The notes under the pieces are model-generated. The model was not told the origin of the DNA. It searched no databases and worked only from the letters and a program-made list of their open reading frames with translations. A DNA stretch of 7,009 nt from Fidelibacterota bacterium (lineage in GTDB: Bacteria; Fidelibacterota; UBA2242; JAFGTP01): assembly GCA_021735285.1 (NCBI GenBank), contig JAIPHI010000139.1, positions 1-7,009 on the forward strand, given 5' to 3'. The position numbers were made by a program, and so were the translations under genes. Each line of letters starts with the position of its first letter. The first letter of the stretch is position 1. Below, in pieces: positions 1-5,715 of this stretch.

Positions 1-894
1 CCACCAATCCCAGGCAACCTTACCCGGATTTATCCAGTCTGTTGCTTTCATCTTACAGGGTTGAGCCAGTTTATATACCATCTGAGATTCGATCAATTCT
101 TTATCATTATCAGTAATGATCATCAGCCGCCAGGGGAAGTTCCGAGCCCCTTTTGTTATAGCTAGATAATCAGCATATTTTTTAACCGGAACATCTCGAT
201 CACTGGTTTGTTCTGTTTTTAAGGGATAATGCGGGAATATGGCTTTTAGTGAAGTATTTGATTTCTCTTTACCAGTTAAATAGAATCCGGGATAATCGTA
301 TAAATCTGACTCCGATATAAAAACCTTTGTACCATTCTCAAAATCAACAAGGACCGGAATGGAACTGAACTTTTCGCCAATTTCACTGAGTTTCAGATGT
401 TTGTATTCTCTTTCCTGGTGAGTGTACATACTTTCTTCTTCGGGAAAATATATTTTGCGATCTTGATTGAAATTGTACTCTATAGTTTCTGAATTAACAG
501 TAATATCATTTGCAAAACTAGTTTTAAATCTATAGGCGACTCCATCATTATAAGCTCGAAAGATAAGTGACCAATTATTAAAATCTATTTCTAACTGTCT
601 ATAATCATTGTCAATAGCCGAACTTTTCTGTTTAACAACAGGTTTAATCGTATTTTGATTTGAAACCTTTGCACTATTAATAATTTTCGGATTTTGGCCC
701 AGTATGCCTTTCGAAATGTCCATTTTAATTTGAGAAGGATGTAAAATTGTGGTCTTCCCTTTCTTAACAGAATAATAAATATTTTTTTCTACACTAATTG
801 TCACCAGGATGTTTTGATCAGGAGAAACAACTTTAAACTCCTCTGTGAAACAAAAAGAAGCTAATAAAATAATGATCAGAATTAATTTTCTCAT
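1..894 (-). CDS. Glycoside hydrolase family 97 (SusB-like), N-terminal part, truncated by window edge
   Basis: This is the first 298 codons of a gene that continues past the left edge. Residues 1-18 or so form a signal peptide (MRKLILIIILLASFCF), so the enzyme is exported. Residues about 20-275 match the N-terminal beta-sandwich domain of GH97: the motif WSLIFRAYNDGVAYRF lies at 108-123, ESDLYDYPGFYL at 195-206 and ARNFPWRLM at 250-258. NPGKVAWDWW at 289-298 is the entry to the catalytic (beta/alpha)8 barrel. GH97 members are exo-acting alpha-glucosidases (inverting, SusB type) or alpha-galactosidases (retaining). The catalytic residues lie outside the window, so mechanism and sugar cannot be assigned. 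The start is ATG at 894 with GGGGAG (901-906) six bases upstream. Family members are usually about 650-740 residues, so more than half is missing. Family assignment is confident; substrate is not. Confidence 0.9.
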   Translation of the reverse strand, partial: MRKLILIIILLASFCFTEEFKVVSPDQNILVTISVEKNIYYSVKKGKTTILHPSQIKMDISKGILGQNPKIINSAKVSNQNTIKPVVKQKSSAIDNDYRQLEIDFNNWSLIFRAYNDGVAYRFKTSFANDITVNSETIEYNFNQDRKIYFPEEESMYTHQEREYKHLKLSEIGEKFSSIPVLVDFENGTKVFISESDLYDYPGFYLTGKEKSNTSLKAIFPHYPLKTEQTSDRDVPVKKYADYLAITKGARNFPWRLMIITDNDKELIESQMVYKLAQPCKMKATDWINPGKVAWDWW

Positions 895-951
895 CTCCAA
901 CTCCCCATTTATTATAATAGATTAAGATGGTTCCTATATAAATTGTTTCGT

Positions 952-980
952 ATTTTACCAATAATTAATATAATAATCAA
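952..980 (-). promoter_or_regulatory. Sigma70-like promoter of the GH97 gene
   Basis: Reading the minus strand, TTGATT (975-980) and TAAAAT (952-957) are separated by exactly 17 bases. They match four and five of six consensus positions. Transcription would start near 945, giving a leader of about 50 bases before the ATG at 894. This makes the GH97 gene independent of the operon that terminates at 1691. The left end of the putative inserted element (1001) is only 20 bases upstream of the -35 box. In AT-rich DNA such matches also arise by chance. Confidence 0.5.
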
Positions 981-983
981 AAA

Positions 984-1000
984 GTTTATTTCATTGTATC
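984..1000. repeat. Left copy of 17-bp direct repeat (possible target-site duplication)
   Basis: The sequence gtttatttcattgtatc recurs at 1632-1648 with a single difference (t/c at the 14th base). The two copies lie immediately outside the two inverted ends of the segment 1001-1631, which is the arrangement left by insertion of a mobile element. Seventeen bases is longer than most transposase-generated duplications. Confidence 0.5.
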
Positions 1001-1288
1001 TGGAATACCCCCGTTTTCCAAATAATAATTATTTTGAGTAATAATTTCACATAAACTATTTTATTGATTTTTTTACCGGCATTATAATTAAATGCGTCTT
1101 GAAAATTTAGGAGCGGAACGTTAAAAAAGTATTTTACAGCGGGTCAGTCACATAGCCTTATATTTACCTGGAGAACTTCAAGTTGGAGTAAAGAATGAGT
1201 TTTATTCACTCGTAAAATGGAGCATTAAAATATTTTTAGTGAAGCGAGCTGAATTTTAGCATTTAATTATCCCGCCGGCGCCCTTTGG

Positions 1289-1316
1289 GTTACTTTTGTG
1301 GCGAGACAAAAGTAAC
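1289..1316. repeat. Perfect hairpin, 11-bp stem, GGCGAG loop
   Basis: gttacttttgt (1289-1299) pairs with acaaaagtaac (1306-1316) without mismatch around a six-base loop ggcgag. No T-run follows on either strand, so it is not an intrinsic terminator. The gttacttt...aaagtaac pattern next to a gc-rich block resembles REP-like intergenic hairpins common in bacterial genomes; that is recalled from general knowledge and not tested. Confidence 0.7.
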
Positions 1317-1340
1317 AACATAATAAGAAATTATAAACAT

Positions 1341-1375
1341 AATAAATAAATTTTAATTGCAATTAATTATTTATT
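1341..1375. repeat. AT-rich palindrome centred on a 14-bp perfect core
   Basis: The core ttaattgcaattaa (1353-1366) is a perfect palindrome. Flanking aataaataa (1341-1349) pairs with ttatttatt (1367-1375), leaving a three-base bulge (1350-1352) on one side. It could extrude as a cruciform or serve as a protein site. In such AT-rich sequence part of the symmetry is expected by chance. Confidence 0.5.
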
Positions 1376-1396
1376 TTGCAGAAACGATAGCAGGGC

Positions 1397-1420
1397 ACTT
1401 TTTTCAACGAGGAAAAAAGT
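1397..1420. repeat. Perfect hairpin, 9-bp stem, AACGAG loop
   Basis: acttttttc (1397-1405) pairs with gaaaaaagt (1412-1420) around the loop aacgag. Stem and loop resemble the hairpin at 1289-1316: both have ac-tttt on the left, cgag in the loop and aaaagt on the right. The two look like diverged copies of one motif. Confidence 0.6.
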
Positions 1421-1433
1421 TCGCAAAAACTCG

Positions 1434-1570
1434 CCCGCTGGATAAAAAAAGACTAAAATTCCATCCATTCCGCTAAACCAATATGAACTCACCCTATCAG
1501 GTTCAAACATATATTGGTTCTTAACGCTCCATTCATGGAATTTCTTAACGCCTTTTTTTTATAAGGCGGG
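1434..1570. repeat. Large imperfect foldback, arms of about 52 and 60 bases
   Basis: Nested complementary blocks pair in order: cccgc 1434-1438 with 1566-1570, ataaaaaaa 1442-1450 with 1554-1562, aaattccat 1456-1464 with 1535-1543, aaccaatat 1476-1484 with 1511-1519, and gaac 1485-1488 with 1501-1504. The apical loop is 1489-1500, and small bulges separate the blocks. A transcript in either direction would fold into a rod-like stem of well over 30 pairs. Co-linear order of all five blocks makes chance unlikely. Confidence 0.6.
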
Positions 1571-1631
1571 AAAATTAAAATTAATAAACAATAACTTATA
1601 GGATATTATTGCAATTTTAAGGGGATCCCAG

Positions 1632-1648
1632 GTTTATTTCATTGCATC
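1632..1648. repeat. Right copy of 17-bp direct repeat (possible target-site duplication)
   Basis: gtttatttcattgcatc matches the left copy at 984-1000 in 16 of 17 positions and begins directly after the right inverted end at 1631. The single mismatch would imply that the insertion is not recent. Confidence 0.5.
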
Positions 1649-1690
1649 AAATGCTAGAATCTAATTACATTGAAACAGTCCAAGTATTCC

Positions 1691-1730
1691 AAAAAAATGG
1701 GCTGTACACTTTTTTAAGCATACAGCCCGT
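1691..1730 (-). terminator. Intrinsic terminator of the receptor-lipoprotein operon
   Basis: gggctgta (1699-1706) pairs with tacagccc (1721-1728); two further outer pairs (one a wobble) and an inner three-pair helix extend it. On the minus strand the stem is followed by a run of seven T (1691-1697), and no T-run follows on the plus strand. It lies 24 bases past the lipoprotein stop codon, ending that operon before the GH97 promoter. Confidence 0.9.
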
Positions 1731-1753
1731 TACCTTTAATCTAACACCAAGTA

Positions 1754-2863
1754 CTAATCATCCCCATTCACAACTCTAACATAAATCGTGCCTACTGAAA
1801 CTGAGCCAGCAATTCCGAGTACAACCTTACCATTGTGATCTCTAAGATTGTTCAATTCCTTATCTCTGATGGGTAAACTTGAGTAAAAATAGTGGCCATA
1901 TTTACGGGAAGGAACTACTACCTCCCATTTATATAAACCAGGCGCTTGTATATCGGGAAAATCTTTACCAAGCCAACTGCCATCTTCATTCTGGGCAATA
2001 GGAGTCATAGGCATGTTTTCTACCAATTCTACAGAATCCGGACTATAAATTCTTCTTGCAATAATCCAAAAAACAGTTGCCTTCTCTTCGGTAGTCCAGA
2101 CTAATTTACCTCCCTTTCCTCTTTCTATTATCAAGGTATCACCGCCTCGCTTAGCATCGGAAAGGGTTTGAAAGACCGGTGGTTTTAGCGGTGATACTTC
2201 ACCGGTTATAACAGTATCGTCTTTGCTAAATTCAAATTCATATGTTTTGGAATAATCAATTTTATCTATATAAATTTGATCCGGAATATAACCACCATAA
2301 TGCACAGTCTCTTCAACTTCTGTATCCGGATTTTCAACATATTGAAAATCATCGGCTTGATGACTCCATTTAAAGTCTATTATTTTTTTACCACTTACTT
2401 TTTCATAGAGAACGACCTCGTAGGTTGAATCGTGAACCTGAGGTAAAATTTCATCCAATTCATCTATATGTGGCTCTCCTTCAGTCGGTTGACCGTCACC
2501 TCTTCCACCCTGAGCCGGACTCAATCCAGCTTCACCATCAGGGTCATCGCCAATATCATCATTTAAGGGTTCTCCATCATCCCATTTACCATTTCCATTC
2601 AAATCCTCATAAGATGTCCAGTCCCCATCATTATCCTCTCCATCATATAGCTCCGTATCAGTCACTAAAATAGTTCTGTCAATTCTTACAATTGATTCAG
2701 ATAAGTTAGTTGTATTCAAAATCGCTTCGATTCTTGGTTCGGACTCATATTCTTTAAAATCATCTTCAAATTTGGTAATGGGAACCTCTTTATCGCAGTT
2801 ACTTATAATCAAAATAATAAAAACACTAACCGATAATATTAATTTTCTAAATAAACTCATCAT
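1754..2863 (-). CDS. Outer-membrane lipoprotein, DUF4249-like, with acidic Ca-binding-like insert
   Basis: A 369-residue exported protein. The N-terminus (MMSLFRKLILSVSVFIILIISNC) is a signal peptide ending in a probable lipidation Cys23; the -1 residue is Asn instead of Gly, Ala or Ser, so the lipobox is weak. The order of beta-rich segments after the Cys, with TYEVVLYEKVSGKKI, then KTYEFEFSKDDTVITGEVSPLKPPVF, resembles DUF4249-type partners of TonB receptors, although I would not call the family firmly. Residues 74-138 form a very acidic insert with DLNGNGKWDDGE (87-98), an EF-hand or dockerin-like loop, then NDDIGDDPDGEAG and GEPHIDE. It starts 16 bases after the receptor stop; AGGAG (2870-2874) sits six bases before the first of two tandem ATGs. 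The likely role is as receptor accessory at the cell surface; the substrate is unknown. Confidence 0.85.
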   Translation of the reverse strand: MMSLFRKLILSVSVFIILIISNCDKEVPITKFEDDFKEYESEPRIEAILNTTNLSESIVRIDRTILVTDTELYDGEDNDGDWTSYEDLNGNGKWDDGEPLNDDIGDDPDGEAGLSPAQGGRGDGQPTEGEPHIDELDEILPQVHDSTYEVVLYEKVSGKKIIDFKWSHQADDFQYVENPDTEVEETVHYGGYIPDQIYIDKIDYSKTYEFEFSKDDTVITGEVSPLKPPVFQTLSDAKRGGDTLIIERGKGGKLVWTTEEKATVFWIIARRIYSPDSVELVENMPMTPIAQNEDGSWLGKDFPDIQAPGLYKWEVVVPSRKYGHYFYSSLPIRDKELNNLRDHNGKVVLGIAGSVSVGTIYVRVVNGDD

Positions 2864-2879
2864 TGATATCTCCTATTAT

Positions 2880-5255
2880 TTATATTTTAAATTCAAAACC
2901 AATAGATGGTATGATCGGAAACATACTAATCGCTGTAACTTCTGAAGGTGATCTATCATGTCTCCAATAGTAAAACAAGGTGTTGAAATGATTGGTAAAA
3001 TTTATGATCTGAAATTTGAATTTACCTTCAATATCAAAAGGATAGATATTTCTAACCCAGCTGATATCACTTCTAAAATATACCGGATATCTGGCGGAAT
3101 TTCGTTGACCCACTATATTTCTTAGTTCAGAATAAGGATTTAGATAATTCCCCATATTACTTTGAGAAAAAGTCTTACCAACTACAGGAGTGTATGGTTG
3201 ACCAGAGGCCGATTTAATTGTCAATCCGAAACTATTTTTAGAGTTCAATTTATAGCTTAGAACACAGTTAAAAGAATGAGGTTGATCATATTTAGGATTA
3301 TATACTTCATCCGCAGATTTTTCTATCTTACCATCACTGTTAAAATCCACTCTTCGATATAATTTACTATAACTGTAGCCTATCCAGCCTGAAAATTTTC
3401 CAACCGATTTTTTCAGTAATAATTCGATCCCCCAGGCTTCCCCCTTACCTTCTATGAAGTCATCTTTATCTATGGAAGGATCATTCTTGGGATTATTTAC
3501 CATCAAGTTACTGTAAGGCTTATAATAACCTTCTATACTGGCAAAAAATTTATTTCCAAATCTGCGTTCGAAACCCAAAATATAGTGTTGACAGGTTTGA
3601 GCATCCAGATGTTCAGGTACTGTACCCCAAAAATTAACAAAATTTATAATTTCCTCTTCATGATTCTGAGTAAAAATAAATTGATTGTAAATTCCCCAGC
3701 TTACTTTGAGACTGGAATTATCACTCAGCAGATACTTTAGTCCGATTCTTGGATCATAGTAATTATGTTCATGGCCATTATACCTGCTAATTCGCAACCC
3801 GGTTTGCACTGATAATAGATTATTTACTTTCCATTTATCCTGAAGGAAAACACCAAATATGTTGACATTTCTATTCTGATCCAAGAATGTAATATCCTGT
3901 ATCTTTTGATAGGTTTTCATATTTATATTTTTAAGTTCAAATCCTGTGGTAATAGTATGATGGTCAGTGGCATAAAAATTCAATTCTTCCTTTAGAGTCC
4001 AATCTTGCAAACTAACCTCTTCCAGATAATTAATCGTAGATTCATAGGCTTTACCATCTTTAAGCGAATCCATCTGGCTAATTTCGGCATTCAAATCCCA
4101 ATCATAATTAGTGTGATATAAAGATGTCACCGAATGAATTTTAGTATTCGGAACATGCCGCCATCTTAAACCGGAAGTATAATTACCCCAGTCAAAATCA
4201 ATCCCAAATCCTCCTCCATTATCATCATCAAAATCCATTTCAAGAAAATCCCGACCAAAATAACCACAATAGGTGAGCCGGTCTTTATCTGTAATATCCT
4301 GAATAACTTTTGCCTGTGAATCCCAGAAGTAATACTTACCGGGTAGCTCATCGTCATTAAAAGCGTAATAGGCCTGAGCCAGTTTATCAAAATAGGTTCT
4401 TCTACCAGCCAGCATCCAGGAACCATTGCCAACCGGCCCTTCTGCTAAAAATTTACTGGTCAACATACTGACTTCACCACTAAGACCACTTAGATTAAAA
4501 TAATCTCCAAACTTTGAATTTTTAAATAATAGTTTTTTTCTGGAGTTACCTTCACGGGAAGTAATATTTAAAACAGAAGAGTTGCGATTACCATATTTAG
4601 CATTGAAGCCACCTGCAATAAATTCAGCATCGGATATTGCCTTTGCATTAAATGTAGAAAAAACACCGCCTAGATGATAGGGGTTATAGATTTCAATACC
4701 ATCTAGCATAATTAGATTCTCATCCGGACTGCCGCCACGTACTACAAGGGCTGATGAAAAATCATTTTTACTTTTGACACTGGGCGTCATCTGCAAAGTG
4801 CGGAATACATCCTGTTCAACAAAAGCAGGAGTAAGGAGGATATCTTTCATAGTAATATTGATTCTACTGGTTTCTACTTTGTCTTTGAAACGCTGTTCTT
4901 CAGCAGTGACAGTAACTCCCTGAGTCTGAATATCTGTGGGAACTATTTCGAGATCAACACGTTTATCTTGATTTTCTATAATTTTGATAGAAGTACTGAA
5001 ACTTTTATAGCCCATCATACTTACAAACAGATTGTACTTCCCTGCTGGTACATCCAAAATAACAAAGCGCCCATGCACATCAGTTGCATCCCCCAGATCT
5101 GTTCCTTTTAGAATAACATTAGCATAAGGAATAGGTTCGCCAGTTTCTGTATCCTTAATATAACCAGATAGATCACCACCTGGATTGGCAGTCGCAATTG
5201 TAACCATTATGAGTATTAAAATTATCAATCTCTTAAGTAAAATGTTCATTTTCAA
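2880..5255 (-). CDS. TonB-dependent outer-membrane receptor with carboxypeptidase-regulatory-like domain
   Basis: A 791-residue receptor. A signal peptide runs to about Ala23 (TIATA before N24). Residues 27-112 form the CarboxypepD_reg-like domain (GYIKDTETGEPIPYANVILKG at the start, VPAGKYNLFVSMMGY at 69-83). The plug spans about 130-235, with VVRGG at 171-175 and DGIEIYNPYHLGG at 185-197. The rest is the beta-barrel, ending GFEFKI. It should import a ligand across the outer membrane using TonB-ExbBD energy, encoded elsewhere. It is shorter than typical SusC proteins (about 1000 residues) and no SusD gene is adjacent, so a glycan substrate is not implied. A loop near 637-642 reads DFNSDG, a Ca-binding-like motif echoing its lipoprotein partner. 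It is first in a two-gene operon with the lipoprotein. The start may be TTG 5255 or ATG 5249. Confidence 0.93.
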   Translation of the reverse strand: MKMNILLKRLIILILIMVTIATANPGGDLSGYIKDTETGEPIPYANVILKGTDLGDATDVHGRFVILDVPAGKYNLFVSMMGYKSFSTSIKIIENQDKRVDLEIVPTDIQTQGVTVTAEEQRFKDKVETSRINITMKDILLTPAFVEQDVFRTLQMTPSVKSKNDFSSALVVRGGSPDENLIMLDGIEIYNPYHLGGVFSTFNAKAISDAEFIAGGFNAKYGNRNSSVLNITSREGNSRKKLLFKNSKFGDYFNLSGLSGEVSMLTSKFLAEGPVGNGSWMLAGRRTYFDKLAQAYYAFNDDELPGKYYFWDSQAKVIQDITDKDRLTYCGYFGRDFLEMDFDDDNGGGFGIDFDWGNYTSGLRWRHVPNTKIHSVTSLYHTNYDWDLNAEISQMDSLKDGKAYESTINYLEEVSLQDWTLKEELNFYATDHHTITTGFELKNINMKTYQKIQDITFLDQNRNVNIFGVFLQDKWKVNNLLSVQTGLRISRYNGHEHNYYDPRIGLKYLLSDNSSLKVSWGIYNQFIFTQNHEEEIINFVNFWGTVPEHLDAQTCQHYILGFERRFGNKFFASIEGYYKPYSNLMVNNPKNDPSIDKDDFIEGKGEAWGIELLLKKSVGKFSGWIGYSYSKLYRRVDFNSDGKIEKSADEVYNPKYDQPHSFNCVLSYKLNSKNSFGLTIKSASGQPYTPVVGKTFSQSNMGNYLNPYSELRNIVGQRNSARYPVYFRSDISWVRNIYPFDIEGKFKFQIINFTNHFNTLFYYWRHDRSPSEVTAISMFPIIPSIGFEFKI

Positions 5256-5260
5256 AATAA

Positions 5261-5266
5261 CCTCCT
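5261..5266 (-). promoter_or_regulatory. Strong ribosome binding site of the receptor gene; start ambiguous
   Basis: The minus strand carries a perfect AGGAGG. The TTG at 5255 is five bases from it; the ATG at 5249, two codons later and in frame, is eleven bases from it. Spacing favours TTG and initiator identity favours ATG. The signal peptide works with either, so the mature protein is unaffected. Confidence 0.8.
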
Positions 5267-5305
5267 AAAATTCAAATTAACTATTAATTTCAAAATTTGC
5301 GTTGA

Positions 5306-5348
5306 ATATTAATCAACTCTGGAACCAAATAAAATGAGCAAGGTCACA
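5306..5348 (-). promoter_or_regulatory. Putative CRP-type (class II) promoter of the receptor operon
   Basis: On the minus strand TGTGA-CCTTGC-TCATT (5333-5348) matches eight of ten bases of the CRP half-sites with correct six-base spacing. TAATAT (5306-5311) is a possible -10 box, giving a start near 5299. That places the centre of the site (5340.5) at about -41.5, the spacing of class II CRP-activated promoters, and leaves a leader of about 43 bases. The -10 match is only moderate and the organism's regulator is unknown, so this is a proposal. Confidence 0.3.
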
Positions 5349-5531
5349 GATATTGATACCTATTAAAACTCTTTGTGAAAATATTTACATTAAAAATTTC
5401 GATTCTTCAGTATTAACAAAAGCTTGCTAAATATTGCATTCTGCTAATTTTCAAATTTCTTGATTTAAAATAGCCATGTTTTTGAAGAATATTTATAAAA
5501 ATTGTTGTCAGAAAAGATGCTTTATTCCTAA

Positions 5532-5553
5532 TTCTGTGACTTTTATCACAGAA
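5532..5553. promoter_or_regulatory. CRP-type operator palindrome
   Basis: The site reads TTCTGTGA, six bases, TCACAGAA. Both eight-base arms are perfectly complementary and contain the exact TGTGA-N6-TCACA core recognised by CRP/Vfr-type regulators. It lies 277 bases upstream of the receptor start and past the terminator of the preceding gene, so the receptor operon is its only plausible target. A TATAAA at 5492-5497 (minus strand) would put the site near -57 to -60, close to class I geometry. It lacks a following T-run, so it is not a terminator. Confidence 0.6.
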
Positions 5554-5650
5554 AACCGGATTTAAAATACTGATGAAATATTGATTTTGTTGAGATAATA
5601 ATAATTTCAATAATTTTAAGGAAAAGTGGGAAATGAAATCCTTCCTAAAA

Positions 5651-5686
5651 TATAAAAAAAAGAGCAACCTGTTAAGGCTGCTCTTT
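5651..5686 (-). terminator. Intrinsic terminator of the 228-residue protein gene
   Basis: The 11-base arms 5659-5669 and 5676-5686 (aaagagcaacc / ggctgctcttt) pair around a six-base loop. One position is a G-U pair only in the minus-strand transcript and an A-C mismatch in the plus-strand one. Eight T (5654-5661, partly in the stem) follow on the minus strand. It lies about 30 bases past the stop codon, separating this gene from the receptor operon. Confidence 0.92.
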
Positions 5687-5715
5687 GATCTATATCAGGG
5701 GGGTGGATGGCTGTA

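Larger units (their letters stand above)
1262..1579. repeat. Inner inverted repeat bounding a 318-bp submodule
   Basis: The 15 bases at 1262-1276 (tttaattatcccgcc) are the reverse complement of 1565-1579 (ggcgggaaaattaaa) at 14 of 15 positions. Everything strongly folded in the intergenic region lies between these arms. There is no obvious direct duplication outside the arms, so this may be an internal symmetry of the larger element or an older nested insertion. Confidence 0.55.
1001..1631. mobile_element. Candidate non-autonomous (MITE-like) element, about 631 bp
   Basis: The left end reads tggaatacccc and the reverse complement of the right end, after one c, reads tgggatcccct. They agree at nine of eleven positions, ignoring the final base. 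Both ends abut copies of a 17-bp direct repeat. The interior codes for no protein but contains many inverted repeats: an 11-bp perfect hairpin, a related 9-bp hairpin, an AT palindrome and a roughly 140-base imperfect foldback. Internal high-GC islands such as cccgccggcgccc contrast with the AT-rich surroundings. Being non-coding, it would need a transposase or recombinase supplied in trans. Alternatives are an ancient decayed insertion, a REP-like cluster, or a coincidental direct repeat. No second copy is visible here, so mobility is inferred. Confidence 0.42.
895..1753. other. Long non-coding region between GH97 and the lipoprotein gene
   Basis: These 859 bases contain no open frame of convincing length or with a ribosome binding site on either strand. 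They hold, from left to right, the GH97 leader and promoter, a 17-bp direct repeat copy, a hairpin-rich segment (1001-1631) that may be a mobile element, the second direct repeat copy, a 40-base stretch with nothing recognisable, and the terminator of the receptor operon. I see no tRNA, riboswitch or other known RNA family. Confidence 0.75.
5256..5715. other. Intergenic regulatory region upstream of the receptor operon
   Basis: These 460 bases contain no gene with a ribosome binding site. They hold the receptor's Shine-Dalgarno, a candidate promoter with a weak CRP-type site, the strong CRP-type palindrome, and the terminator of the neighbouring gene. The stretch 5354-5490 shows only AT-rich sequence with nothing I recognise. 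The unusually long upstream region for a two-gene operon fits multi-input regulation. Confidence 0.6.

Noticed and set aside
1289..1420. Hairpins as intrinsic terminators
   Set aside because: Neither stem is followed by a T-run on either strand, and no gene ends next to them.
1684..1691. gtattcca as an alternative right end pairing with tggaatac at 1001-1008
   Set aside because: Only eight bases match, there is no direct duplication outside it, and it would place the element boundary inside the operon terminator.
895..1753. CRISPR array or integron cassette array
   Set aside because: There is no regularly spaced direct repeat with unique spacers, and no attC-like site with paired core sequences or cassette gene.
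2425..2673. Plus-strand open frame of 82 codons
   Set aside because: It is antisense to the acidic insert of the lipoprotein gene; its His/Pro-rich composition is the reverse reading of GAT/GAA/GGT-rich codons, and it has no ribosome binding site.
4166..4432. Minus-strand open frame of 88 codons
   Set aside because: It is a shifted frame inside the receptor gene with no domain character or ribosome binding site.
5413..5667. Minus-strand open frame of 84 codons
   Set aside because: It begins inside the terminator stem of the upstream gene, runs over the CRP-type palindrome, and has no ribosome binding site or recognisable protein features.
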